Assembly: GCA_013368325.1 (NCBI GenBank)
Contig: JAACJK010000057.1
Span: 372,001-436,000 of the forward strand
Origin: Ephemerocybe angulata
Lineage: Eukaryota; Basidiomycota; Agaricomycetes; Agaricales; Psathyrellaceae
Direction of reading: 5' to 3'
Length of the DNA: 64,000 nucleotides
A program made the position numbers and the translations under genes. Below the pieces are notes generated by a model that was not told the origin of the DNA, did not search any database, and was given only the letters and a program-made list of their open reading frames with translations. Positions 20,390 through 31,105 of the stretch are shown piece by piece (position 1 is the stretch's first letter; every line of letters starts with the position of its first letter).

Positions 20390-23300
20390 TTAAAGAAGAG
20401 GAACAGAATGGTCGACCATCACGCCGCTAATCCTGTTAAACACGGCCTCGGGGTATTGTCTGAAAGGAAAAGGCAAGGTGTATCAGTAAACATCGACCAT
20501 AACATCGAAAAAAGAAACAACATACCTAGCCCTCAACCGCTCCAAAAGGCTCTGCGCATTCTCCCTATTCCCGACACCCAACTCAGCACGAATCATCGCC
20601 TCCCAAGTCGAAGGCTCGCGATACACAGGCGCCGAAACATCCACATTCACCACAGCACCAGGCTCATGCGGCGCATGGTTATTCGGCGCCGCAACCCCAG
20701 TCGGAGGATCCAACATACTCTCAAAGATAACCCTCGCCTGCTCAACATCCCCGACATTCGCCCACCCCTTGATCAAAAAGTTCGCCACATACGCCGTCAT
20801 ATGCACACCGTCCTCCACCATCCTCGCCAAGAACCCTTCAATGAGATCCGTGCGCTTGTTAGCCACAAGCGCGTTGACGAGCGCTTCGTAGACGACAGCG
20901 TCCCGGGCGACGCCGTGGTTGGGGATGGCGTCGAAGACGGAGATGGCGTGCTCGAGCTGCTTTTGAACGCAGCCGTAGGCGTTGATGAGAGATGCGAAGT
21001 GGGGACCGTTGAGCTCGACAGAGGTATCGGCCTTGAGCTGGTCAAAGACAGACTCCATAGCGCCAATGTCAACGGGTTCGATCGACCCGTAGATATCAAG
21101 GAGCAACTAAAAAGAAATCCGTTGTCAGTCGCTCATCAGAAAGAAAGAAGTCAACAAGACGAACCTTGTAGGTATGGCCGGTAGGCTTGATTCCGAGCCT
21201 GACCATCTCCTGATAGTACCAGAGCGCCTGATCCCTATTCGGCTTCGTCGCCACATAGAACTGCATCATCGTGTTGAACGGCGGAACCCTAGGCTTGAAG
21301 TTGCTCTGCTCCGACATCTCCTTGAACAAAGCCTCGGCAGACGCAGCGTCCCCAACCCTCGTGCAAGCACCAATAACAGCGCCATACGTGATCGACGAAG
21401 GTTGGATCCCAGCAGCCTTCATACCGCGGAACAACTCCAACGCCTGGTCCGCCTTCCTCGCCCTCGCAAGCTTGGAGATGATGTTGTTGTAAAGGTACAT
21501 GTTCGGCACAACACCCATGCTCAACGCCTCGTTCCAGAGCATCAAAGCGTTCGTCGCGTCGTCCGTGGTCTCCTTCACATGCAGGATAAGAGCTCCATAG
21601 GCGTCGGCGGTGGGCAGGTACGGAGCCCTGTCCTCCTCGGCGGTACCACGGTTAATGATAGCGTTGTTCGCAGAGCAGAACTCCAACATCCTCAACCGAT
21701 GCACATGGGCAGCCTCGACGTCCCCAGCCTGCGCAAGACCAATGATCATGTTGTTCTCGACCGACAACCACGCACTACGCCTCTTCGACTCGGCCCACTT
21801 ATTCCGCACAGAGGCCAAGAACGCCTGCGCGATGCCGTAGATCTCAGACACTCTGTCGAGCTGGTTCAGCCTTCCGCACGCCTGGATGAGTCGACCGATA
21901 GTCTGAACGGCGGGGACGAGTTTCTTCGTCTCCAAATTCTCCTGGAAGATCGCATACGCCTTGTCGACACGCTCGTTGACGGGGGTCTGGAAAGCCTTGA
22001 GGAGTCCGTCGATTTCCTTGCCGATGGCCATGTTCTGTGCGATCTTGCCGTAGCCCTTCACGGGAGGGGAAGAGACGAAGTCGATGCTCGAGGTGGGGGT
22101 CGTCGGGGGAGTGGAAACTGCGTCAAGCTGGTCCTTCAACACGTTGTACCGCGCAGCAACAACCTCGTCGTAGGTCTGGGCGTAGCTCTCGCCGAGGGCA
22201 AAGAAGTAGTCTTTGCACCATTCCAAATCCTGGCCACGGGTAACGAGGTCGACGATGGTCATACGCGCAGGGAAGTCGCAAAGCTCATCGTTGAACGCAA
22301 CGCCGCTGGCCGCCAGGTCGCTAACGAGGGACTGAATACCCTCGAAAGCATACCCGGGCACCTTCGAAATGGGTGACGGGTCGCGTCCGAGGTAGACGGC
22401 AGCAGACAAGAGGATCCTCCAGGTGTCGATGGTGAGAGTCGCAGGGTCAACGAGACCAGCAGCCTTATCCTTGGCATACGAATTCAACAACCACGCGCTC
22501 TGCTCCGGCAAGATCATCAACCCAAGCTCCTCCGAGCTCAACCTTGCGAAGCTCGACGCAGCAGCGAACGACCAATGAGTTCCCTCCCTTGCAGATCTGG
22601 CGCATATGCTCTCGACGACGGAGAGAACTAGGTTCTGCATCTGCTGAACGATACCGGCGGAGTCGAATTTCATCTTCTGCTCGTTGACCATCTCCAACTG
22701 AGCCGACACAACAGCCTCGACGAACCGACTGGCCTCATCCAGGAGTCCAAACTTGATGTACAATCCAGAGACGGACCAAACAAAGTTGTGCTGATGGTGG
22801 TTCCAAATCGACGAGGGACGGAAGAAGTATTCGCGAACGAAATCGAGGCGCTGAGAAGCGGGGGCGACTTGGTCCTGTTTGAGGCCAGACAAGGCGTGGA
22901 GATTGGCCTTCAGAACCGACTCCCGCAGATCGGCCGTAATCTTGACACCGTCGAAAGAAGCTGATTGGTCCGAGTGAAGAGTCTGGCGATAGGTCTTCCG
23001 GTCCTGGACGAGGACCACATAAAGCCTGTTCAGATCTTCGAGCATGCCATGCCTGAGAAGCGCATCCATGATCAGAGTCCAAGCTACAGGGTCGGGGCGC
23101 ATAGGTCGTCCACCTGGGCTGGGGACGAAAGCATCCTCTCCTGCAGGGGCGCTCTGCTCCAACAACCGGTTGAACCACGTAACTGCCGTCTGAACATCGC
23201 CAATATGGATGAAGCCGCCGATGACCGTGGTATATGTCGAGCTGGAAGGTGCAGGCACCGCAGTGACGTTTTCAGCAGAGGACTCGGGCGCCTTGAGCAT

Positions 23301-25142
23301 GGTCTCCAAGAGCTCGAGCGCCTTCTCCGCTTCGCGGTTCTCGAAGTACAACTCGATCATCTGGTTGTAGACCGCAGCCTTCTGCTGGACGATACCCAAG
23401 CCAGCATGAATCTCCCCTTTCGCCTCCTTCCCGCGATACTTGTTGAACACAAGCTCGGCACCCTTGAAGTCGCCGCTCTTCGCGAAAGCCTGCATAAGAT
23501 ACCTATACGTGTCGGGGTCCGGGATGTTATCCCTCTTCTCCGCATGCGATAGGACGTGCAGCGCAGCCTTGAGGTTTCCGTGCAGACCGGCCGAACGCAG
23601 TAAGCGCTTGAAGAGAACATACTCGAGCCCGTTGGCCGCTTCCGCCGCAATGACGGCTTCGAAGAGCCTCATCGCATTGCCGAAGTTATTCTCCGCCTGC
23701 AAAGCGGCAAGTTCCTCCTTCACCTCCGATTCGGGCGTCGAATGGAGAGACATGATGATACGTCGGGTTTCCCAGTCGCGAGACGTAAACAGGTCGATCA
23801 TCTGGGCATACGTGCGGACGTTGGGGCGGAGGGATCGAGCGAGCATCGCATTGTAGGTTTCCAGAGCGAGGTTCAATGGTTCCAAAGGCTTGCGGAAGCG
23901 ACTGAGGGCTTGGAGAGCGACATTGAAATCGGAGACGTAGATCTTGGTGTCCGACTCGACGGGAAGAGAGTTCAGTGCCTTTACATGACGATCGATGGCT
24001 TGCCTGTCTTCCTGTAGAGCAGCATTCAAGATGTTCTCTCCATAGATAGACCGCGTAGGTTGAATCTTCCGTTCAGAGCTCCCATTCCAAGAGTTGTCCT
24101 TAGGAACCGACTGAACTTCTAATTCCGAGGTGGAGGAGGGGGGAGTTGACAGGGATTCTGACGCGCTCTCCGAAAGCGAGTCTTCGCTGACAGACGAACC
24201 GGAAGCGGAAGTGGAACTGTGACGAACGGACAATTGGGGAGATGCGGGGAGGAGGATGTCGGCGGGATGGATACGGGGGGACGAAGGGGAGGATACCGGG
24301 GACGATATTGAGTTCCGTCGGGGCCGGGGTGAGGATGGGACAGGCGTGGGAGACCTCGAGGGAGCCCTGGGGGTATGGGCTTCCTCCACCTCCGCCAATT
24401 CTACTGCGGGAGCAGGTGTTGTGGGAGCGACTGCGAGGTCCTCCACCAGTTCCCCTGCCGGAGCCGACTGGGATTGCGACTGTTGCTGAGCAGCAGTCAA
24501 AGCGTGCAGCGAGCGAGCCTGGAGTTGAACGGTCTTGAGAACGCTGACTTTCTCGCCAGTGAGCAGAATCGTCTCCCGCTCCTTGCCCTTATCCCGGCCC
24601 AACAGATTGTTGACACTTGAACTCCGCAAACGAGTCCTCTTGGGGGTTGAGGCAGACGACTTGAGCATGGCCCTTCGAGCAGCGGGGTGCATCTCCTCTT
24701 CTTCAGCTTGTACAGTTGCATCCTGGGATGTCAGAGCGTTGGCTTGTGTAACAGCCCTTGCAGCGCCCTTTTCGAAATTCAGCACACAGTTAACAGCATA
24801 CCGACTATTAACTAAACGCACGTTATAGCCTGTATAGAACCTGCTTCCTGCTCTATTCTTCTTCGCGCCTCCAGAACCAGGACCATGCGAACCTCCGTGG
24901 GCATTGGCCTTGGACGCAGACGCCGACAGTGCTGACGACGACGAGCCCGTCACCTTGCTCGGCCGCTCTGAGCTGGGGGTGAAGAGACCTGGATTCTGCG
25001 AGGAGGATGCAGATCCCGAGGTCGACGCCGCTGTGGGATGGAGCTGGAGGGCATTGCGAAGATTGGCCTGGTTCTGGACCGCCGCAGCAGCGCTACGCGT
25101 TACAGTCGAGTGTAGGAGATTTGTCGCGACTTTCGGCAACAT
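20390..25142 (-). CDS. Pentatricopeptide repeat (PPR) protein, probably mitochondrial
   Basis: Three exons (25142-21165, 21106-20526, 20459-20390) give 1,542 residues. The N-terminus (MLPKVATNLLHSTVTRSAAA) is basic, hydroxylated and lacks acids, as expected of a mitochondrial presequence. Residues about 30-340 are Ser/Pro-rich and low in complexity. PPR helical pairs follow, for example YAQMIDLFTSRDW, YRYLMQAFAKSGDFKGAELV, YNQMIELYFENREAEKALEL, YNNIISKLARARKADQALEL and SYGAVIG-like ITYGAVIGACTRVGDAASAE. Fungal PPR proteins act on organellar RNA (processing, stability, translation). The short last exon ends QYPEAVFNRISGVMVDHS before TAA. Target RNA unknown. Confidence 0.9.
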
Positions 25143-25465
25143 TTTTGAGGCTTAAGAGAGCCCAGGGAACCTGAGCACAGCTCTTTTGTGCAGGTCCAGG
25201 CTGTTGTGGGTGGGGGTAGAGGCCCTGGAAGGCCTGCTTCGGACAGCGACCACGGAAAAATGGTGACGGAGAAGGGTGAAGACGACGACAGGCAGAATTG
25301 ACTCCAAATAAATCCAGCTTCTCCTGCCGGCGGTGTGCGTAAGCAGAAAATCAAACTCATGGGAAAATCAAGCCGGCAGCCGGCGCACCCCGAAACGGAT
25401 CACAACGGTTGCCATGCTGTAAAGTCACGAGATTGCCCACAACGATCACGTGAAGTCGCGTCGCA
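25143..25465. other. Intergenic between PPR gene and coilin-like gene
   Basis: 323 bp, GC-rich, holding the PPR promoter and the 3' flank of the coilin-like gene. Nothing else is recognised. Confidence 0.5.
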
Positions 25466-27674
25466 CTAATTAACTACACGCCAAGAATCCGCCTCCGGGA
25501 GAGCCTGGATGGCGTCCCACAGGATCTCCTCTTCCTCTCCATCCTCCTCGCCCAAGCCAATCCCAAAGGAAAAGGCCGCCTCGCCAGCCGGTCGGTGCAG
25601 ATGACGGACGGTAGTCGTGTCGCCCTTCTTCCCAACGACACGTGCAATGCTGAGCATGACTTCGGGGCTCATCGTTGCAGGGTTGAGTGTAAGGCCCTGG
25701 GTTGTGTTAGAAATGATACATCTATGATAATGAGAAGTCGTACCTTCCATCCCACTAATTTCCCGACCTGCAACTGCGAACCGTCCACCACAACAGGAAA
25801 GTTGTTCCACGACATCTCCACTTTTTCCCAATCCACCTCATCCGCCTTCTTGGACCCATACCCATCCTCGCCTTCATCATACACCAAGTTCACCACATCC
25901 TCCTCGGCATCAAGGAACTGATCCGGGTCCTCATAATAATCCTCCTCCGCGGCAGCACCATTCCCCTTCTTCCCCTGATTCTTCTTCTTATTCTTCTTCC
26001 CCCCATCCTCCCACATACCCTCCTCCACATCCACACTCGTCACAAACAAGTTCTTCGGCACCATACCCAATTCCTGCAGCTCCGAGGGAGGGACGAGTCT
26101 CGGGCGGCTAGCGCGAGACGCAGGCCTCGCCTCCTTCGCCTTTAGAGCAGCAGTCACCACCCTCTGCTCTTCCTGCTCCCGCAACTCATCTTCATCCTCC
26201 ACCTCCTCTTCCTCCCCGGCACCAAACACGATCTTCGCCCTCGACCCATCGCTCAACCCCCTCATCATCGCCTGCTTAAAGAACCCCTTCTTCTTGTTCT
26301 TATTCCTCAGCGAGGCCATCATATACGTATCCCCCTCTCCCCCAGCGGAAGGCTGATCCACCTGCATAGCACCTTCTTCCTCCTCCCCTTCCTCCCGCCC
26401 CTCTTCCTCCAAATCCACATGCAGCTCTTCACGGTCCTGAGCCTCACCAAGAAGAGACACCGACCGTCCACTCCGCTTCAAAACCAAGCCCAATGGCACA
26501 GCGTTCGCCTCAGATCTCCCTGCTAACGGCTGCGTCGAACCCTTTTTGGCCGCTGCAGCTTTCTCCGCAGCCCTCTTCTTCTTCCGCCGCTCGTTCCTCG
26601 CATGCGTGGACGACTTTCCGAAGCCAGGTGGGATGTGCAGCACACTTTGTGATCTAGGATAGAATAGAGCCGTAGTTAGAAGAAGTCTACTTTGGATCGA
26701 CAAGCGGAGAGTTCGGCGTGCTTACTTTGTATTGTTAGCTTTGGGTATGACTGTCGGTTGGACCTGCTTTTGCTCCGCCTTCCATTCTTTCACCTTTTTA
26801 GCGCTCTTCTCCGCCTCCGTTTTGCGAATCTTTTGTGGTACGGGAGCCTCATCGTCCGAAGGCGAGCTCGACGAAAAGCTGCCAGACGACGATGAAGATG
26901 AAGAGCCTGATGATGAACTCGAGTCCGAGCCACTGGAGCTAGAGGACGTCGACGATGACGAAGAAGAGGATGATCCCGATGAAGAAGAGGATGAGGACGA
27001 GGATGAGGACGAATCACTTTCCTCATCGCTCTCCGACTCAGCCTTCCGCTTCTTACGCTCCTTTTTCTCCCCCTTCACCTTTGGGCCTTTCTTCCCCTCA
27101 ACGCGTTTCCGTTTCGCCCCCCGTTTCGCGTCACCTAAACGACAGCGATCCCCCAACACCGTCAGCCTGTACTCCAACCTCATAGACACACGCGCTACTC
27201 ACCTTCTTCCCTCTCCTTCCCCTTCCCCCTCCCCCTCTCCTCCTTCTCTTTCCCCTCCTTCAGTTCCTTTCCCCCCTTCCCCTCCTCCTCCTTCACCCTA
27301 TCCTCTTCCCGACCCTCCCCCTTTTCCTCTACCTTCACACCCCCAACCCTCCTCACACAAACCAAATCCCCCTCCCTCACAACCCCACCCTCTCCAACAC
27401 CCTCCCCATCCAAAAGCTCAAACTCATCCAAATACAACCTCAACTCCTCCGGCTGCACTCCTTCCCTCTTCAAGTCGGGTATCTGTGCTACCAGACACGC
27501 CTTCAGTGCTTGTATATCCTGTGGTACCGAGGTTGATGCAGTGTTAGATGAGCTGGGGGCTTGGTAGGAGGGGAGGAATGGGTTCGTGGATTGCGTGGGG
27601 AGGGTAGGGACGAGCCAGACGCGGAGAGGGGGGAGGTTTGGCGGGAGGGTTTGCACTCGGATTCGAATTGGCAT
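25466..27674 (-). CDS. Coilin-like nuclear body protein
   Basis: Four exons (27674-27203, 27134-26726, 26653-25744, 25696-25466) join to 673 residues. The N-terminus has a ubiquitin-like fold pattern as in coilin: IRIRVQTLPPNLPPLRVWLV, then LYLDEFELLD and VVREGDLVCVRR. A Lys-rich stretch, a long Ser/Asp/Glu run and a basic RNERRKKKRAAEKAAAAKK block follow. The C-terminal part, DWEKVEMSWNNFPVVVDGSQ then LQVGKLVGWKGLTLNPATMS, resembles the Tudor-like end of coilin. Coilin scaffolds Cajal bodies and binds snRNP assembly factors. The low-complexity middle makes the family call depend on the two ends. About 100 bp around its start codon is copied at 28895-29000. Confidence 0.75.
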
Positions 27675-27775
27675 TGTGGCTTTATCCTTGAGTATAAGAT
27701 CTCCTGCTTTTGGTACTTCCTTTCTGACGAAGCGCTAAGATAGTATGTGCTCGACAAGAGTCAAACGGGGATTGG
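27660..27775. repeat. Coilin 5'-end segment, source copy
   Basis: The start codon and upstream flank of the coilin-like gene. The stretch with GGCATTGTGGCTTTATCCTT and AGTATAAGATC recurs, diverged, at 28895-29000 in the same orientation. Confidence 0.7.
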
Positions 27776-28039
27776 AGTATCGACAGTGTCCAGAGTGGAT
27801 TGAACCACCTCCAAGAGAATGAGTCTCCTAGGGTATAGTCGGGGGGTTACAAACCGCGTGGTGGTCGTCCGACCGTGAAAAGGCTCGAGCTCGCTGTCTC
27901 TGGTCGATAACCCAATGCGGAACCCTAACCTCAGGGGAGACTCAAAACGGCTAAGCGCTCAGACTCCGCAGAGACATCACAACCCACTCAACCACAACCA
28001 CATCCAGTGCCGATTCAAAGTGCCTACACACGCGCCCGA
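27675..28039. other. Intergenic between coilin-like gene and FunK1 relic
   Basis: 365 bp. The left 100 bp belong to the duplicated coilin flank. The rest is the likely promoter side of the FunK1 relic. No gene seen. Confidence 0.5.
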
Positions 28040-28790
28040 ATGTATCATACCACCCCCTCCAACGGAACATACGCTGGAGAATCTGCCAACGAACCCTTGA
28101 GCTCGGAAGCAAAGGAAACAAGGCGGCTTCTCGCAAGGGTTCTCGTCATTGAAGAAGGTTGGACTGACACATTTTATCATGACCTGGAAGAAGAATCTAC
28201 CCTTACCGACTATCTTAGCTCCTCGTCATCTGGCTACGGCGTCGATAGCAATGGCAAGGGGCGTTGGACGGCACTTCCCCATACCCCCGTGGGCGCACTC
28301 CAACTCTCTGCACGCCTCACGGAAATCATCTCCAGCATCATAGCTCATCTCAGCGTCCATGGGGAGAATGGAGCTACTCGTCAGGCTGTAAACACACACT
28401 CACCCCCTCCCACTGGCATGACTTATCTCAATCAAAGCGACGGGGCCCTCGTTCGAAAAACCCCGGCCAGCAGAGGCATACCTCGGATGGTCCAACGTTG
28501 CTTCCGCGTTCTCCGTACGGCCGGACGGGCTTCCTCTGACGGGCGCCAAGCAAGTGTCCAGCATTGTGGATCAATGCCAGTGAGTTTTCCTTCTCTTGCC
28601 GCCTCGATTCACAAGTGCTATGTTCTGATCATGAATGCCCAGGGAAATATTTGCCCACCAACCGAACCGCAACTTCCTACGGGAGTGGAGCTGTGAGGAG
28701 ATGTATGGGAGAGTTATCGAGCTTTTTGACGATGCTCTTCTCGCGATTGAAAAGGAGGATGGAATCCTATCAATAGTGTCTTCACCGCAG
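28040..28790 (+). pseudogene. FunK1 kinase relic with kinase core deleted
   Basis: ATG 28040 opens an N-terminal region like those of the two complete FunK1 genes here: VIEEGWTDTFYHDLEEESTL, YGVDSNGKGRWTALP, then IISSIIAHLS. From about 28430 frameshifting indels accumulate relative to the gene at 36102. At about 28645-28700 the block EIFAHQPNRNFLREW runs directly into SCEEMYGRVIELFDDALLAI. In complete copies these two blocks flank the entire kinase domain. The copy has therefore lost the catalytic core and cannot be an active kinase. Confidence 0.8.
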
Positions 28791-28894
28791 TGTTCGCATT
28801 TCCCCCCATGTCCTCTGAATCGACTATCTGGGTGGGTAGGACATTGTCGAGGCAATCTCAGTGCGCTCGGCCTCATGACCTGTAATTTGTTTAT

Positions 28895-29000
28895 TCGGAT
28901 AGGCATTGTGGCTTTGCCTTTCAGTATAAGATCCCGTAACCCGTTTGCTAGATATGCGAAAAGGTTGAGATTGACTCGAGATATGTGTTCGACCTAGAGT
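28895..29000. repeat. Coilin 5'-end segment, duplicated copy
   Basis: Diverged copy of 27660-27775 (GGCATTGTGGCTTTGCCTTT and AGTATAAGATC shared), located between the two FunK1 fragments. Confidence 0.7.
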
Positions 29001-29023
29001 TGATTCTTGAAGTCTAATGAGAC

Positions 29024-30585
29024 TTGGTTACCCAGAGCCGCGCCCGGCTGGTCCATTGCGACCACAGTGGTGTCTACCTGACCCCATTCTTCAACTTCCA
29101 CGACCGACCACGCGCCTTCGTGCGTCTCATTTTGGGACTCAGCTCGAGGAACGAAGCTGTTCTCGGCTTCGACACCTCTGTCCAATGGAAAGTCAACCCA
29201 TCAACCGGGAGGAAGAGCAGCGGTCTCATCAAGATTGACTCAGGCGACAACGGCTTACCGATCTTTTATGTTCTGAGGATGAACCAGCCGCCTTTCGTTC
29301 GCCGCGACTTCATTGGTCGGGGGACAACGTGTTGGCGCGCCATACACCCCGTCACCGGCGCCCGTGTTCTCATCAAGGACGCTTGGCGCCCCGAGTCCCG
29401 CCTCCCCGAAAGCGTCTTCTTGGATGCCGCGAGAGGCATTGACGGTGTGGCGGAAGTGCTATCGCACCATGATCGCATGGCGGAGACCAAGAACTATCGC
29501 CCCGAAGGATTCAAATCGGAGGGTTTCGAAAATCGCATAAAGTCGCGCGTAATTCTGAAGCAGTACGGACAGACAATCGACCATTTTACTTCCCGGTTTC
29601 AAGCCATCGCCGCGCTACGCGACGTTGTAGTCGGTAAGCCCCACATTCCGGGGCCCCTTTGGCAGCATCTCAGGCTAACTTTGATACCAGCGAACCTCAA
29701 ATTGCTGTCGAGGGGCATCCTCCACAAAGATATATCCATTCAAAACATACTCTTCGGCGCACCGGGTGCTACGCCTGGTGTCCGTGGTATCCTCATCGAC
29801 CTCGATATGGCTAACTGGCTATGGAGCACGAGAGATGAGCTCCGTGCCAACGCGTTCATGGTCAGTCCCAAGTTCTCACAATCAGTTTCAACCCGTATTA
29901 ACTGATACTCGTTCAGGGTACACGGCGATTTCAATCGGTCTCCGTACTCATGAGTGAAGCGACGGAACTCTTTCCGATCTATGGTTACCTCGACGATTTG
30001 GAATCCCTTTTCTACGTGCTTTGCAACATCGTTCTCCTTTACGAGAAGCCAGGAACTCGGTGGAAGCCAGTCAACGAGCGTTTTGCTGATTGGGACGACC
30101 CTGACCCCCGTCGTTCTGCATATGCCAAACATAGAGTCTTTGACCTTAACCTGGTTGAAGCATCAGATTTCTGGGGCGAAGTGTGTGAGGAGCTCGTCAG
30201 GGGCTTCAAGGCGATCCTCAAGCCCATCCTGGACGAAAAGGACAAGATTCGGGACACCCACAGGATTCCTTTTGAGGAAAAATGCGACAGACTCGAGGCA
30301 ATTGGGAAGGAGTTGGACTGTGCCGAAGTCTATGGGGGAGTGATAAAGCTGTTTGACGATGCGCTGCAGGTGATCGAGAAGGAGGATAACATCGTCACCA
30401 GTGCCCCTTCCGTTACCCCAGCCTCCACCGTTATGGCGGCTTCGGCCATTGGAACCCCCAACAACCGCCTTAGCGGCCTCAAGAGGCGCTTGGATGAAGA
30501 TCATCCTGATGCTTCGCTTTCAACACGCCTTCGGCCAATCGGTACTGACGCTGAGGCCCCTTGCATCCTCAAGGAAGTTCAATAG
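29024..30585 (+). pseudogene. FunK1 kinase, 5'-truncated copy
   Basis: Homology to the complete FunK1 genes begins at RLVHCDHSGVYLTPFF, just after an in-frame stop at 29018, so the N-terminal ~280 residues are missing. The rest is intact over three exons: GRGTTCWRAIHPVTGARVL, IKDAWRPESRL, SRGILHKDISIQNILFGAPG (HKD catalytic loop), ILIDLDMANW (DLD in place of DFG), GTRRFQSVSVLM, LDDLESLFYVL and a C-terminal Thr/Ser/Ala tail. Introns fall at the same places as in the other copies (after VVV and before GTRR). The first in-frame ATG lies only at MNQPPFVRR (about 29280). It could be expressed as a shorter kinase, but the missing lobe argues for a pseudogene. Confidence 0.75.
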
Positions 30586-31105
30586 TATGTGAATTTGATC
30601 TCGACTACATTCTATCCTTTCTTTTGCAATTCTATCCGACGCCCTTGACTACAATTTAACACCCCTTCCTTCCTTCCTTCATATACCTAATACTTCTGAT
30701 CCCCGGGAACGCTGGATAACCTCGTGTAGCTATACCCTTTTCTCTCGCCAGTTACCTATAGTTTGCCCCCTTCAGATAGTCTAGGTGAACAGAAGACTCT
30801 TACTTGGCGTCAGTCTACCGATGAAATATAAGCGCATGCCATTGATCATGAGGAGGATTGGGAGTATCGGGCTTCTACCTGGCCGGGAAACCGATTACAT
30901 ACGTGGTAGCAATTCCAAGTAGTAATACACAAAGTACAGGGTCAAATATGGAGAACGTAGAGAGATAAGTAATGAGATCAACAGCTTATGGTAACTTGAG
31001 GTGTGAGAGTCTGTAGGGTATTCTAAGAATGGGTATCTACATGTCAATCCGAAATAAAGTGTATCTGGGTATGTTTTAGAAAATGCAGGGTATATCGAAA
31101 AGGGC
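30586..31105. other. Intergenic between convergent FunK1 copies
   Basis: 520 bp of 3' flanks. A (CCTT)n run lies at about 30664-30679. No gene seen. Confidence 0.5.

Noticed and set aside
21174..22376. Arg/His-rich 400-codon frame opposite the PPR gene
   Set aside because: Mirror of the PPR coding sequence with no recognisable domain.
26732..27547. Acidic then Pro/Ser-rich frame opposite the coilin-like gene
   Set aside because: Complement of the Ser-rich and Lys-rich coilin exons, and it crosses their intron.
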